Below are positions 8,200 to 17,501 of a DNA stretch of 64,000 nucleotides, in pieces. How positions within the stretch are numbered: position 1 is the first letter of the stretch; every line of letters starts with the position of its first letter. This DNA is from Pseudomonas baetica (lineage in GTDB: Bacteria > Pseudomonadota > Gammaproteobacteria > Pseudomonadales > Pseudomonadaceae). The DNA lies in the NCBI RefSeq assembly GCF_002813455.1, contig NZ_PHHE01000001.1, positions 1,922,001 through 1,986,000 of the forward strand. The letters are read 5' to 3'. The notes under the pieces were generated by a model. That model was not told the DNA's origin and searched no databases. It worked only from the letters and a program-made list of their open reading frames with translations. Both the position numbers and the translations under genes were made by a program.

Positions 8200-9531
8200 A
8201 TGCGTCTGGCTCGGGCACTGGAACTCACCCACAACTTCGTCTCGACTCCCAACTCCCTCGAAGGGTTGGACTCGTTGCTTGATCCATCTCTGGTCGAACA
8301 GGCATTGGAGCAGGCCGGTGTAGCCACTTTGCGCAGGCGACGCTTACCTTTGGAAATGATGCTTTGGTGCGTCATCTCCATGGCGTTTTTTCGACGCATG
8401 TCGGCGTGGGATGTGGTCAGTCGCATGAACATCATGCTGCCTGGGCAACGTCCGCTGGTCGCGCCCAGCGCCGTAGTCCAAGCCCGTCAGCGGCTGGGCA
8501 GCGAGGCCGTACGACAAGTCTTCGATCTGACTCAGAAAAGCTGGCATGAAGCGGCCAGTCATCCGACCTGGGCCGGGTTGCGCTTGCTGGGTGTCGACGG
8601 CGTCGTCTGGCGTACGCCCGATACACCGGAAAACCGTGCGCGTTACGACTCCGCCAGCAACCAGCATGGCGATACTGGTTTTCCTCAGGTGCGCATGGTT
8701 TGCCAAATGGAATTGACCAGTCACTTACTGATTGGCAGCGCGTTTGACGGCTATCGCAGCAACGAGATGAAACTGGCGGAGCAACTGATCGAAACCACCC
8801 CCGATCACTCGCTGACGCTGTTCGATCGCGGCTTTTATTCCTTGGGGTTGCTGCATCAATGGCAGCAAGCAGGCATCGAGCGACATTGGTTGATGCCGCT
8901 GAAAAAAGGCTCGCAGTACGAAGTGCTTCAGCGTTTGGGGCGCCACGATGCTGTGGTCTCGTTGAGTACTTCGCCGCAGGCCCGCAAGCAATGGCCTGGA
9001 TTGCCGGAGCGCCTGACTGCGCGGCTTCTGAGCAAAACCGTCAAGGGCAAGGTTTGTCAGATACTGACGTCGATGGCCGACTCATTACGCTTCCCGTCCG
9101 ACGAAATCGTCGATCTCTACAGCCAGCGATGGGAGATCGAGTTAGGGTTTAGAGAAATGAAGCAGACCCTGCTGAACAGCAGCTATACGCTGCGCAGCAA
9201 GACGCCCGAAATGATTGAGCAGGAACTGTGGGGCGTGTTGTTGGGCTACAACCTGTTGCGTTATCAGATGGTGGAGATGAGCCGCCATTGTCCAGGCATC
9301 CATCCATGCGAACTGAGCTTCACCGCGTGCACTTGGGCGATCTTGGGGTTTATCAACGGCGTTTCTGCGGATCGTTCGGGGAACATCCCCAAATATCTCG
9401 CAGAGTTGCATGCCTCAGCCCCGCATTATGTCCTGCCACATCGACGCGAGGAGCGCATTTATCCTCGGGCAATCAGGCTCAAATCGCCGAAGTATCCGAT
9501 CAAAAACAAAAATGCCAGTCAGCTTAACTGA
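8200..9531 (+). CDS. IS4-family transposase
   Basis: A 443-residue DDE transposase, close to the usual length for the IS4 group. The first acidic residue lies in LGVDGVVWR, the second in LFDRGFYS, and the glutamate in the YREK signature Y-x2-R-x3-E-x6-K ([15 protein letters not shown]). No frameshift or stop interrupts it, so it should be active. Translation initiation is unusual: no Shine-Dalgarno sequence, and the T-run of a terminator-like hairpin touches the ATG. The last codons fall inside a 12-bp stem (9511-9522 with 9528-9539). Confidence 0.92.
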   Translation: MRLARALELTHNFVSTPNSLEGLDSLLDPSLVEQALEQAGVATLRRRRLPLEMMLWCVISMAFFRRMSAWDVVSRMNIMLPGQRPLVAPSAVVQARQRLGSEAVRQVFDLTQKSWHEAASHPTWAGLRLLGVDGVVWRTPDTPENRARYDSASNQHGDTGFPQVRMVCQMELTSHLLIGSAFDGYRSNEMKLAEQLIETTPDHSLTLFDRGFYSLGLLHQWQQAGIERHWLMPLKKGSQYEVLQRLGRHDAVVSLSTSPQARKQWPGLPERLTARLLSKTVKGKVCQILTSMADSLRFPSDEIVDLYSQRWEIELGFREMKQTLLNSSYTLRSKTPEMIEQELWGVLLGYNLLRYQMVEMSRHCPGIHPCELSFTACTWAILGFINGVSADRSGNIPKYLAELHASAPHYVLPHRREERIYPRAIRLKSPKYPIKNKNASQLN

Positions 9532-9540
9532 CTGGCATTA
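9511..9540 (+). repeat. Right end of the IS with internal palindrome and inverted repeat
   Basis: A 12-bp perfect stem (9511-9522/9528-9539, loop CTTAA) contains the transposase stop codon and overlaps the right terminal repeat (9522-9540). It may also end transposase transcripts, although no T-run follows on this strand. Confidence 0.7.
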
Positions 9541-9581
9541 ACCCTGACGGTTGCCCTTTTTTATGCCTGCAATTGAGCCCA

Positions 9582-10277
9582 TCAGGCCAGATCCACCAAC
9601 ACAATCTCGCTGTCTTCAATCGCCGTCACCGTCAGCACCTGCTCATTTGCAACCGCCACGCCGTCCCGAGCCTGTGCTCGCAAGCCATTGACTTCAATCA
9701 AGCCAGTGGCCGGCACCAGATAAGCACGACGGCCCTCATCCAGGCGATATTCGGCGGTTTCCCCAGCCTTGATGTTGGCCGCAACCAACCGTGCATCGGC
9801 GCGAATCCGCAGGCTTTGATCATCGCCATCCTTGCCGCTGGCCAGGGTCACGAAGCCTTCGCGCTGACCTTTAGGGAACGGTTTCGCACCCCAGGACGGC
9901 GGTGCGCCGGTCTCGGTTGGCAGTATCCAGATCTGGAAGATCTTGGTGTCTTTCGCTTCCAGATTGTATTCGCTGTGCGCAATACCGGTGCCAGCGCTCA
10001 TGACTTGCACGTCACCTGCCTCGGTACGGCCCTTGTTGCCAAGATTGTCCTGGTGGGTGATTGCGCCTTCACGGACATAGGTGATGATTTCCATGTCGCG
10101 GTGCGGGTGTTGCGGGAATCCGGTGCCCGCAGCGATTACGTCATCGTTCCACACCCGCAGGTTGCCCCAGCTCATGCGTTGCGGATCGTAGTACTCGGCG
10201 AACGAAAAATGGTGATGGGCATCCAGCCAGCCATGATGGGCGCCGCCCAGCGAGCTGAAAGGTCTGAGTTCAAGCAT
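9582..10277 (-). CDS. Pirin family protein (YhhW-like, possible quercetin dioxygenase)
   Basis: A 231-residue bicupin. ATG at 10277 is preferred because GAGGAG lies six bases before it; an ATG at 10283 directly abuts that sequence. The N-terminal cupin carries the pirin metal-binding pattern HPHRDMEIITYVREG followed by GAITHQDNLG and GTGIAHSE. Family members bind Fe(II) or similar metals, and E. coli YhhW and human pirin show quercetin 2,3-dioxygenase activity; the physiological role is usually unknown. It is monocistronic here, and its 3' end faces the IS element. Confidence 0.88.
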   Translation of the reverse strand: MLELRPFSSLGGAHHGWLDAHHHFSFAEYYDPQRMSWGNLRVWNDDVIAAGTGFPQHPHRDMEIITYVREGAITHQDNLGNKGRTEAGDVQVMSAGTGIAHSEYNLEAKDTKIFQIWILPTETGAPPSWGAKPFPKGQREGFVTLASGKDGDDQSLRIRADARLVAANIKAGETAEYRLDEGRRAYLVPATGLIEVNGLRAQARDGVAVANEQVLTVTAIEDSEIVLVDLA

Positions 10278-10555
10278 GATCATCTCCTCAAAGGGTTCGT
10301 CACGGGGCGCGCTGATTGCGCCCGGCGCCAGACCGGTGGTTTATGACGGTGATCATCTATCAGGCAATCATCGATAAAAAGCGTAAAAAGTGCGGTATCA
10401 GTATCGAATAAGTTGATTGAAGTGAGCCTTTAAAGCGTCCGACCCGACTTTCAATTCATCGTCTAAACCAATGACCTGTAAGCATTTCGCTAGAACTCGA
10501 CGGCAAATACAGACACCATAGCCCTCACTAGCCTCAGACACTGGAGCCCGTCAGC
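10278..10555. other. Intergenic region between pirin and helicase genes
   Basis: A 278-base divergent promoter region that is AT-rich around 10360-10430. No repeat or RNA gene is recognised. Confidence 0.4.
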
Positions 10556-13030
10556 GTGGCGCAACACACCCCCGATCTGCCTCCCGAACTTCGTCCACTG
10601 GCCGAGATGCCATTGTTCAAGCGCCTGGCCGCGCGCTTCTTTGGCCATGGTTTGACCCGCTTGCGTGCTCAGCACCGCGCGTCATGGCTGCACGGACAAG
10701 CCGACGGCTTTCGCAGCGGGCACACTGCTGGCGTCGAGTACGGTTATAAAGAAGGCAAACTCGAAGGGCTGGAAGAAGGTCGGCAGGTATTGCTGATCCG
10801 CGACAGCCGCAGCACCGAACACCGCCCGCCGAGCGTCGATAATTACCTGTTCGACGACTGGCGTCTGCCGCTCACGGCAGAGCTGAAAAAGCGCATCAAG
10901 GCCGATGTCGCCCGGTTACTGCCCGAACAGGCTCAGCCGAGCGCCGCGCAATGGAAGATGATTTTCAGCGATACACCTTCGACCTCTGTGGTTGCCGGTG
11001 CTGGCGCGGGCAAGTCGACCACGCTGGTGCTGCGTATTCTGTTGCTGACCCACTACCTGGGCTTTGAACTCGATTCGATGACCGTGGTGACGTTCACCCG
11101 CGAATCGCGCAAGGACTTCATCAACAAACTGATCGAGCTGTTTACGCTTTGGGGGCACGCACTCAGCCCGAAACAGGCGCGCGAACTGGTGCGCACCTTT
11201 CACTCGCGGATCCTGCCGATGGTTCGCAGCCTTGCAGGCTTCGAGCGTCTGCGAGCGTTCGAGAATCTCAGCGATCGCCCGCAGGGCAGCGACGAAGACG
11301 TCGACAGCAATGCCTTCGACCTGCGGATCAACGATGCCCAGCGTCAGCAGCTCAATGCTTGTTATCACCGCTTGTTCAATGACGATGAGCGTTTCCGTCA
11401 GTTGATCCAGCCGCTGTCCCTGGTCGGGTTGCAGCTCAAGGCGTTGGAGCGCGATCACCCCGATGTGCAAAAACGCGTGGCAGTGACTCGCTTGGCCGCC
11501 GAGCGTGATGAGGAGCTGTGCGATGCCATCGAGGACTTGTGGTTCCGCGCCGGGGCGTGGCCGATCAAAGGCATAGAGCCCAAGCGCCAAACGGTCGAGA
11601 TTAATGGTGCGACATTCCATTGTCACGGCTACATTCCCAGCCTCGACGCTTGGGTGGTGCTCGGTTTTGACCCGCGTGAAGACGCACAGATCAGTCGACC
11701 CGGGGCCAGGCTTTCGTTGCGTGCAGAGTGGGCAGTCAAGCGCACCCTGTTTCAAGCGTTCTGCCGTAAGCCATTGATTTGGCTGGATGGTTACGAATCA
11801 TCGAAACGTGTTCTGGCGACGCTGGCGGGCGATGCCAGCGCCGGTCCTGGCTTCGATTACAAGGTCAAAGGTGAGCTGGCTTCGGCGCCGTTGCTCGACT
11901 GTTTCGTGGCTGCCGCCGGTTTTATCGAGAACCTGGGGCTGGATGTGCCGGATGCGGTCGGCCGCATGAGTTTCCCCAAAGACGACCCCGATCGGTTTTT
12001 CTTCGAGGCGTTGAGCCTGTTCTGGCGTGCTTTCGAGGATCATCTGCTCGATCAGAAGCCGCCAATCATGACTTACAACCGCATGTTTGCCTTGTTCAGC
12101 GAGCATTCACCGGAAAACCTCAAATTGCTCGGCGATGAACTGTTGCGCCCGATGTCGCACCTGATGATCGACGAGTTTCAGGACGTTTCGCCGCAGATCG
12201 TCTCGTGGATCCGCGCCAGCCTTGCGGAAATTCGCAGCCGTGGCCCGGCCATGCATGTCGGACGCGGCGCGCAACGTTCGTCACTGCTCTGCGTGGGCGA
12301 TGACTGGCAGTCGATCTATGGCTGGCGTGGCAGTTCGCCGAGTTATTTCATGGCGTTCAACAAGGAGTTTGTGTCACCGAGCACAACGCGGGTCATGCTC
12401 AGTGACAACTATCGCAGTCATCAACACATCATCGACGCGGCGGAGCACATTGTCCGGGCAGCGCCGGCGATCCCCGGCAAGAAGGCCAAAGCCAGCGGCG
12501 CGCCCAAGCCGTTGCAGCCAGTTAACGTGCTGGAACGTGACGATCAGGCATTGGCGCAGCGCCTGGCCGAACATTACCGGCAGGGCCATTCAATCTTGAT
12601 GCTCTATCGAAAAAGCAGCGATAAGCTATTGATAGAACAGCATATTCAGTCGATAGTTAATGTGGATTCGAGCTTGCCGCGCGAGGCTCGCAGGCTTAAG
12701 CAATTGACCTATCACAGTGCCAAGGGCCTGCAGGCTGATGCGGTGTTTTTGCTGGGTGACTGTCAGCATCTGACCAGTTCTGCGTACAAGAATCAGGTCT
12801 ATCGTATGGCTGGGTTGGGTAAAAGCGGCGACAGCGAGCCGTATGACAGCGCACAGAAGGACGAAATCCTGCGCCTGGCGTATGTCGGTATCACTCGGGC
12901 CATCAGCCATTGTTACTGGTATGTCGAGCCGCAAGACACGCAAGCGGTAAACATGCCGCGGGCATCTGAGCGGGTGGCCAAAGGTAAGCCATTCTTCGCT
13001 GATCACCGGCCAGAAAAGCAATCCGCCTGA
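10556..13030 (+). CDS. UvrD-type superfamily I DNA helicase
   Basis: An 824-residue protein starting at GTG 10556 (TGGAG upstream). SF1A helicase motifs are in order: Walker A VAGAGAGKST (about residues 146-155), motif Ia VVTFTRES, Walker B LMIDEFQDV (D539), motif III with WQSIYGWRGS, and motif VI AYVGITRA near residue 774. About 130 residues precede the first motif and contain a charged region (EGKLEGLEEGRQ), and a long insert between Ia and II resembles helicase IV (HelD)-type arrangements. It probably unwinds or displaces DNA 3' to 5' in repair or conflict resolution. It is monocistronic with a strong terminator behind it. Confidence 0.85.
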   Translation: MAQHTPDLPPELRPLAEMPLFKRLAARFFGHGLTRLRAQHRASWLHGQADGFRSGHTAGVEYGYKEGKLEGLEEGRQVLLIRDSRSTEHRPPSVDNYLFDDWRLPLTAELKKRIKADVARLLPEQAQPSAAQWKMIFSDTPSTSVVAGAGAGKSTTLVLRILLLTHYLGFELDSMTVVTFTRESRKDFINKLIELFTLWGHALSPKQARELVRTFHSRILPMVRSLAGFERLRAFENLSDRPQGSDEDVDSNAFDLRINDAQRQQLNACYHRLFNDDERFRQLIQPLSLVGLQLKALERDHPDVQKRVAVTRLAAERDEELCDAIEDLWFRAGAWPIKGIEPKRQTVEINGATFHCHGYIPSLDAWVVLGFDPREDAQISRPGARLSLRAEWAVKRTLFQAFCRKPLIWLDGYESSKRVLATLAGDASAGPGFDYKVKGELASAPLLDCFVAAAGFIENLGLDVPDAVGRMSFPKDDPDRFFFEALSLFWRAFEDHLLDQKPPIMTYNRMFALFSEHSPENLKLLGDELLRPMSHLMIDEFQDVSPQIVSWIRASLAEIRSRGPAMHVGRGAQRSSLLCVGDDWQSIYGWRGSSPSYFMAFNKEFVSPSTTRVMLSDNYRSHQHIIDAAEHIVRAAPAIPGKKAKASGAPKPLQPVNVLERDDQALAQRLAEHYRQGHSILMLYRKSSDKLLIEQHIQSIVNVDSSLPREARRLKQLTYHSAKGLQADAVFLLGDCQHLTSSAYKNQVYRMAGLGKSGDSEPYDSAQKDEILRLAYVGITRAISHCYWYVEPQDTQAVNMPRASERVAKGKPFFADHRPEKQSA

Positions 13031-13043
13031 TTCAGCGTGCATG

Positions 13044-13074
13044 AAAAAGCCCGAAAATATTCGGGCTTTTTTGT
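13044..13074 (+). terminator. Intrinsic terminator after the helicase gene
   Basis: A GCCCGAA/TTCGGGC stem (13049-13055 with 13060-13066, loop AATA) is flanked by A-run and T-run, so it can work in both directions for the convergent helicase and DUF1652-like genes. Confidence 0.9.
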
Positions 13075-13088
13075 TTTAAATCATAATG

Positions 13089-13424
13089 TTACCCGTAACT
13101 CTTGAATGATTCCGGAGGAATGAAGGCTTCAAGCTCATCCTCTACTGCTTCAATAATCCGTTCGACATCTGCCGCATTCATGACCGTGGCACATGGGATG
13201 CCGGCAATGGCGATCACGGTTTCACCGCTGGCACGATCGAACAGACGGGCGATCATGCTGCCCGGTGCATCCATCGTGGCCTCGAAACCCATCGGATGAA
13301 AATGCCAGCGCATCAGTTGGCACGCATTGGGAAAGGTGACTTTGCTTGAGCCTTTATTCATGTATTGCCCGCCTTCTTCATCGAGCGCTTCCTTTTGCTC
13401 ATGGTAGGTGGGAAGAGCCTTCAT
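13089..13424 (-). CDS. DUF1652-like small protein
   Basis: A 111-residue protein. The core PNACQLMRWHFHPMGFEAT, followed by ARLFDRASGET and AIAGIP, and a C-terminal helix of acidic residues (VERIIEAVEDELEAF), match the layout of the Pseudomonas family DUF1652. No function is known for that family. The start is the ATG at 13424; an in-frame internal Met (MNKGSS) is a possible shorter start. It is convergent with the helicase and shares its terminator. Confidence 0.7.
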   Translation of the reverse strand: MKALPTYHEQKEALDEEGGQYMNKGSSKVTFPNACQLMRWHFHPMGFEATMDAPGSMIARLFDRASGETVIAIAGIPCATVMNAADVERIIEAVEDELEAFIPPESFKSYG

Positions 13425-13624
13425 TGGCTCAACCGGTGACTGACGTTAAAAATAGCATCCAGATGTGAATTTTCTGTGAGATTTTTCAGTTCATTTGGCG
13501 ATTGCTACGGATTTTTTGATGTATGTCACGCGCCACACAATCATCGTCAAAAGGCCACTATCGATTAGCCATTGCTGCCGGCGGCGAACTTGGGCAAGCT
13601 CGGTTCTTTTTCGCCGAGCCCTAT

Positions 13625-14443
13625 ATGCACGCCGACGACGACGACGGCCCAGAACAGACCCCGGCCACGGCTGCCACGGTCATGCGCTATCACCTGAGCT
13701 GGAAACACCGTGATCTGGACAGCGTCATGGCGCTGTATCACCCCGATATCCAGTACCACGACTTTTTCCAGAATCGCGTGCTCGGCCTCGATGAATTACG
13801 CGAGTACGTGCGTGTGAGCATGCCGCGTGAATCCGACGAGGCACTGGAGCATAACGATCGGATTCGCGTGGATGGCAACACCGCGTTCATTCAATATGAG
13901 GTGACGCTGCGTGGCGGCGAGGGTCTGGTGTCGTTTCGCTCCAGTGAGGCGATCACGGTCAAGGACGGGCTGATCTGGCGTGTCAACGAGTACGCCTCGC
14001 TGGTTCGCGCACAAAACGCCAGCAACCAAACCCCGAGTCAACGCCCCGCGGTCAGTCGCCTGGGCCTGTCACCGCGGCAATTGAGCTTCATGGCAGAAGA
14101 CCTGCAGCAGTATTTCGAAAAGCAGCAGCCTTACCTCGATCCTCAACTCGACCTGCAGCGGGTGGCGAAGGAGTGCGGATACAGTCGCAATCAGATTTCC
14201 TACCTGCTGAACCAGGTGCTTGGGCAAAGTTTCTACCGCTACGTCAACCAGGCGCGCCTGCAACATCTGCTCAAGTCGCTGGACAATGCCACGCAACCGC
14301 TGCGCATTGATGACCTGGCCTTTGCCGCCGGATTCAATTCGCTGTCGGCCTTCTATAGCTGCTTTCGTCAGCACACCGGCCAGTCGCCCAAGGCCTATGC
14401 CAAACAAATTTCTTTGCGGACACGCGCGCAAGACATTCCCTGA
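13625..14443 (+). CDS. AraC-family regulator with N-terminal SnoaL/NTF2-like domain
   Basis: A two-domain protein of about 272 residues. The first 120 residues resemble a SnoaL/NTF2-like fold (YHLSWKHRDLDSVMALYHPD, then GDTAFIQYEV-type strands and ITVKDGLIWRVNEY). The C-terminal 100 residues are a typical double helix-turn-helix AraC domain (LQRVAKECGYSRNQISYLLN, then IDDLAFAAGFNSLSAFYSCF and GQSPKAYAKQ). NTF2-like folds often bind small ligands, so this may be a one-component sensor. It sits directly upstream of the amine oxidase, cupin and PotF-like genes and probably controls them. The frame is open to an ATG at 13523, an alternative start adding 34 residues. Confidence 0.8.
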   Translation: MHADDDDGPEQTPATAATVMRYHLSWKHRDLDSVMALYHPDIQYHDFFQNRVLGLDELREYVRVSMPRESDEALEHNDRIRVDGNTAFIQYEVTLRGGEGLVSFRSSEAITVKDGLIWRVNEYASLVRAQNASNQTPSQRPAVSRLGLSPRQLSFMAEDLQQYFEKQQPYLDPQLDLQRVAKECGYSRNQISYLLNQVLGQSFYRYVNQARLQHLLKSLDNATQPLRIDDLAFAAGFNSLSAFYSCFRQHTGQSPKAYAKQISLRTRAQDIP

Positions 14444-14495
14444 ACGCACGCACTAGGATCGACGCCATCGAAGGTTTTCAGTGGCGGAGTCTTGC

Positions 14496-15902
14496 ATGCC
14501 AGCGTGGCGCACTATCAGTTTGTGGATGGACCAGCTCGATGAGCCGCTGACCGCGCGGCCGCAGCTTGAGCGGGATCTGGACGTCGACGTGGCGATCATC
14601 GGCGCCGGTTACACCGGGCTGTGGACGGCGTACTACCTGAAGAAGCTCGCGCCGGGGCTCGACATCGCCATTGTCGAGGCGCAAACCGCCGGGTTCGGCG
14701 CATCGGGTCGCAACGGTGGCTGGCTGATGGGCAACCTGCTCGGTGAGGACCGCTTGCTCGCCGGTCTCTCGCCACAGCAACGCCGCGCCTCGTTTGACTT
14801 GCTGCACAGTATTCCCGATGAAGTGGAAGTCGTCCTTGAACGCGAAGGTATCGACTGTGATTACCGCAAGGGCGGGGTGCTGTATTGCGCCGCGCGTTAT
14901 CCGGAACAGGAGGCCAGCCTGCGTGATTATCTGGCCAAGCTGCACGCCCAAGGCCTGACCGACGACGATTATCGCTGGCTCAGCCGCGAACAACTTGCTC
15001 AGCAGATCCGCATCGCCAAACCTTACGGCGGCATTTACGCGCCACACGTGGCGACCATCCACCCGGCCAAACTGGTAAGAGGCCTGGCGCGCACCGTGGA
15101 GAACATGGGCGTGAAGATCTACGAAAACAGCCCGGCCACGCACTGGCAGTCGGGCAGCTTGCGCACGGCCAAAGCCACCGTGCGCAGTCGCTGGATCGTT
15201 CCGGCGGTGGAAGGTTATTCGGTGACATTACCGCCACTGGGCCGCTATCAACTGCCGGTGCAAAGCCTGATCGTCGCCACCGAACCGCTGTCCGCCGCGA
15301 CATGGGAGGAAATCGGCCTCAGTCGTGGTCAGGCCTTCAGCGAATTCAGCCGTCAGGTCACGTACGGCCAGCGCAGCGCTGATAACCGTCTGATTTTCGG
15401 CGCCCGCGGCGGCTATCAGTTCGCCGGCAAACTGCGCCACAACTTCGACCTGACCCGCGACGAGGTCGAGTTGCGGCGCTATCTTTTCGGCGAACTGTTC
15501 CCGCAACTGAAAAATGTCCAGATCACCCACGCATGGGGCGGCAACCTTGGCATGTCGCGGCATTTCAAACCGCACATGCTCTGCGATCGCGCCAACGGCA
15601 TTGCGCTGTCCGGTGGTTACGGCGGGGAGGGCGTCGGTGCCAGCAACCTCGGCGGACGTACCCTGGCGGATCTGATTCTTGAGCGCGACAGCGAGCTGGT
15701 TGAACAGCCATGGGTGCTCGCGGACGGAGGAATTCACGCACTGCGTACCTGGGAGCCGGAACCCTGCCGCTGGCTCGGTTACAACGCGATCATCAAAAGC
15801 TTCGTTCACGAAGACCAGACGCTGGCCAACCCGGCCACCGCACCGTGGCGGCGCAAACTTGCCAGCCAGGTGGCCGGGTTCATGGAAGGTTTCATGCACT
15901 GA
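14496..15902 (+). CDS. FAD-dependent oxidoreductase, PuuB-like amine oxidase
   Basis: A 468-residue flavoenzyme of the DAO/glycine oxidase fold. The ATG at 14496 follows GGCGGAG by six bases; GTG at 14481 is an in-frame alternative. The dinucleotide-binding motif IIGAGYTG is at residues 34-41 and ASGRNGGWL follows about 30 residues later; the C terminus has SGGYGGEGVGASNLGG, typical of gamma-glutamylputrescine oxidases. It should oxidise an amine or N-substituted amino acid, releasing aldehyde, ammonia and H2O2. The cupin and PotF-like genes downstream support a polyamine-like substrate. No gamma-glutamylputrescine synthetase is nearby, so the substrate is unproven. Confidence 0.85.
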   Translation: MPAWRTISLWMDQLDEPLTARPQLERDLDVDVAIIGAGYTGLWTAYYLKKLAPGLDIAIVEAQTAGFGASGRNGGWLMGNLLGEDRLLAGLSPQQRRASFDLLHSIPDEVEVVLEREGIDCDYRKGGVLYCAARYPEQEASLRDYLAKLHAQGLTDDDYRWLSREQLAQQIRIAKPYGGIYAPHVATIHPAKLVRGLARTVENMGVKIYENSPATHWQSGSLRTAKATVRSRWIVPAVEGYSVTLPPLGRYQLPVQSLIVATEPLSAATWEEIGLSRGQAFSEFSRQVTYGQRSADNRLIFGARGGYQFAGKLRHNFDLTRDEVELRRYLFGELFPQLKNVQITHAWGGNLGMSRHFKPHMLCDRANGIALSGGYGGEGVGASNLGGRTLADLILERDSELVEQPWVLADGGIHALRTWEPEPCRWLGYNAIIKSFVHEDQTLANPATAPWRRKLASQVAGFMEGFMH

Positions 15903-15943
15903 AAGTCGCTTTACTTTAAGACAGCCCCAAGACAGGTAACGCC

Positions 15944-16288
15944 ATGAGCATCACCCAGTTCAAAAATACCGCCACGCTCCCCCTGGATGAATCCAGCCCG
16001 GTCGCCGTTCCCCTTGGCGAGCCGATTGCCATTGCTTCGACCACCAGCGTTGAGCGCGACGACGGTGTCGAAACCGGCGTCTGGGAGTGCACCCCCGGCC
16101 GCTGGCGCCGGCAGATCACTGCGCAGGAGTTCTGCCATTTCATCTCCGGGCGCTGCACGTTCACCCCGGACGACGGCGGCGAAACCCTGCACATACAAGG
16201 TGGCGACGCACTGATGTTGCCGGCCAACACCCTCGGTATCTGGGATATCCACGAGACCGTGCGCAAGACCTACGTGCTGATTTTCTGA
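15944..16288 (+). CDS. Small cupin protein (DUF861/EutQ-like)
   Basis: A 114-residue single-domain cupin. It contains GVWECTPGRWRRQ, then EFCHFISGRCTFTPDDGG and HIQGGDALMLPANTLGIWDI, the pattern of cupin_3 (DUF861) proteins. These often accompany amine and polyamine catabolic operons and may bind or isomerise pathway intermediates. It lies 41 bases after the FAD oxidase and 56 before the binding protein, in the same direction, so the three probably form one transcript. Confidence 0.82.
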   Translation: MSITQFKNTATLPLDESSPVAVPLGEPIAIASTTSVERDDGVETGVWECTPGRWRRQITAQEFCHFISGRCTFTPDDGGETLHIQGGDALMLPANTLGIWDIHETVRKTYVLIF

Positions 16289-16344
16289 TTGCTTGATCCC
16301 TTTGATTGCCTGCCAACAACAATAGCCTCTACAGGAATCGACCC

Positions 16345-17430
16345 ATGATCCAGAAAACCCTCGCCTTGGCGCCGCTGCTGCTGGCCGCCTCCATCAGTCA
16401 CGCCGCCGACACGGTCAAGGTCTACAACTGGTCCAGTTACATCGCGCCGGACACCACCAAGAACTTCCAGAAAGAAACCGGCATCGGCGTCACCTATGAC
16501 GTCTATGACAGCAACGAAACCCTGGATGGCAAGTTGATGACCGGCAACTCCGGTTACGACGTGGTGTTCCCGTCCAACCACTTCATGGCGCGGCAGATTC
16601 AGGGCGGGGCTTTAAAGAAGCTCGACAAGAGCCAGTTACCTAACTGGAAGAACCTCAATCCGGTGCTGCTCAAGGCCTTACAGACCAATGATCCGGGCAA
16701 CGAGCACGGCTTCCCCTACCTTTGGGGCAGCACCGGCATCGGTTACAACGTCGCCAAAATCAAGGCAGTGTTGGGCGATGACGCGCCGGTGGATTCCTGG
16801 GACCTGATCTTCAAGCCTCAATACATGGAAAAGTTGCAGAAGTGCGGCGTGGCGATTCTCGACAACGGCCCGGAATTGCTCCCGGCGGCGCTCAACTACC
16901 TGGGCTTGCCGCACCACAGCAAGAATCCCGAGGACTACAAGAAAGCCGAAGCGCTGCTGATGAAGGTGCGGCCGTACGTCAGCTACTTCCATTCCTCGAA
17001 ATACACCAGCGACCTGGCCAATGGCGACATTTGTGTGGCGGTAGGTTTTTCCGGCGACATCCTGCAAGCCGAGAGCCGCGCCAAAGAGGCGAAAAACGGC
17101 ATCGAAATCGGCTATGCGATTCCCAAGGAAGGCTCGGCAATCTGGTTCGACATGGTCGCCATGCCCAACGATGCGCCGGACGAGAAGGCCAGTTACGCGT
17201 TCATGAACTACCTGCTGCGCCCGGACGTGATGGCTGACATCAGCAACTCCGTGCACTACGCCAACGGCAACGAACAAGCCGACAGCCTGATCGACCCGGC
17301 GATCAAGAACGACACCAAGGTCTACCCGAGTCCGGAGATGATGGGCAAGTTGTTTGCGCTGGAAGCGATGCCGTTGAACATTGACCGGATTCGTACGCGG
17401 GTCTGGAACAAGATTCGTACCGGGAGTTGA
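16345..17430 (+). CDS. Polyamine ABC transporter periplasmic binding protein (PotF-like)
   Basis: A 361-residue extracytoplasmic protein with signal peptide (cleavage after ISHAA near residue 21). The ATG at 16345 follows CAGGAA. The mature N terminus VKVYNWSSYIAPDTTKNFQ, followed by GIGVTYDVYDSNETLDGKL, is characteristic of PotD/PotF-type spermidine/putrescine binding proteins. It lacks adjacent permease and ATPase genes, so it must borrow components encoded elsewhere or act as a sensor. It is the last gene of the oxidase-cupin set and is followed by a GC-rich hairpin. Confidence 0.9.
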   Translation: MIQKTLALAPLLLAASISHAADTVKVYNWSSYIAPDTTKNFQKETGIGVTYDVYDSNETLDGKLMTGNSGYDVVFPSNHFMARQIQGGALKKLDKSQLPNWKNLNPVLLKALQTNDPGNEHGFPYLWGSTGIGYNVAKIKAVLGDDAPVDSWDLIFKPQYMEKLQKCGVAILDNGPELLPAALNYLGLPHHSKNPEDYKKAEALLMKVRPYVSYFHSSKYTSDLANGDICVAVGFSGDILQAESRAKEAKNGIEIGYAIPKEGSAIWFDMVAMPNDAPDEKASYAFMNYLLRPDVMADISNSVHYANGNEQADSLIDPAIKNDTKVYPSPEMMGKLFALEAMPLNIDRIRTRVWNKIRTGS

Positions 17431-17437
17431 TCAGTGG

Positions 17438-17458
17438 GGCCGGGCTCGATGCCCGGCC
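17438..17458 (+). terminator. Possible terminator hairpin after the PotF-like gene
   Basis: GGCCGGGC/GCCCGGCC, an 8-bp stem with a five-base loop, sits eight bases after the stop codon. The following T-run is weak and displaced (CTTTTG, nine bases on), so efficiency is uncertain. Confidence 0.5.
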
Positions 17459-17501
17459 AGCCTGCTTTTGAAGATATTGGAATAACGTATTCTGTTTTTA
17501 T

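Larger units (their letters stand above)
8115..9540 (+). mobile_element. IS4-group insertion sequence, apparently intact
   Basis: The ends carry imperfect 19-base inverted repeats: 8115-8133 (TAATGCCGATCAGTTAAGC) and the complement of 9522-9540 (TAATGCCAGTCAGTTAAGC), 17 of 19 identical. The left end matches what I recall of the IS4 terminal repeat. The element encodes one full-length transposase. Flanks of 11-13 bases on each side do not match, so no target duplication is visible. It lies between the diguanylate cyclase and the pirin gene and disrupts neither. Confidence 0.88.
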
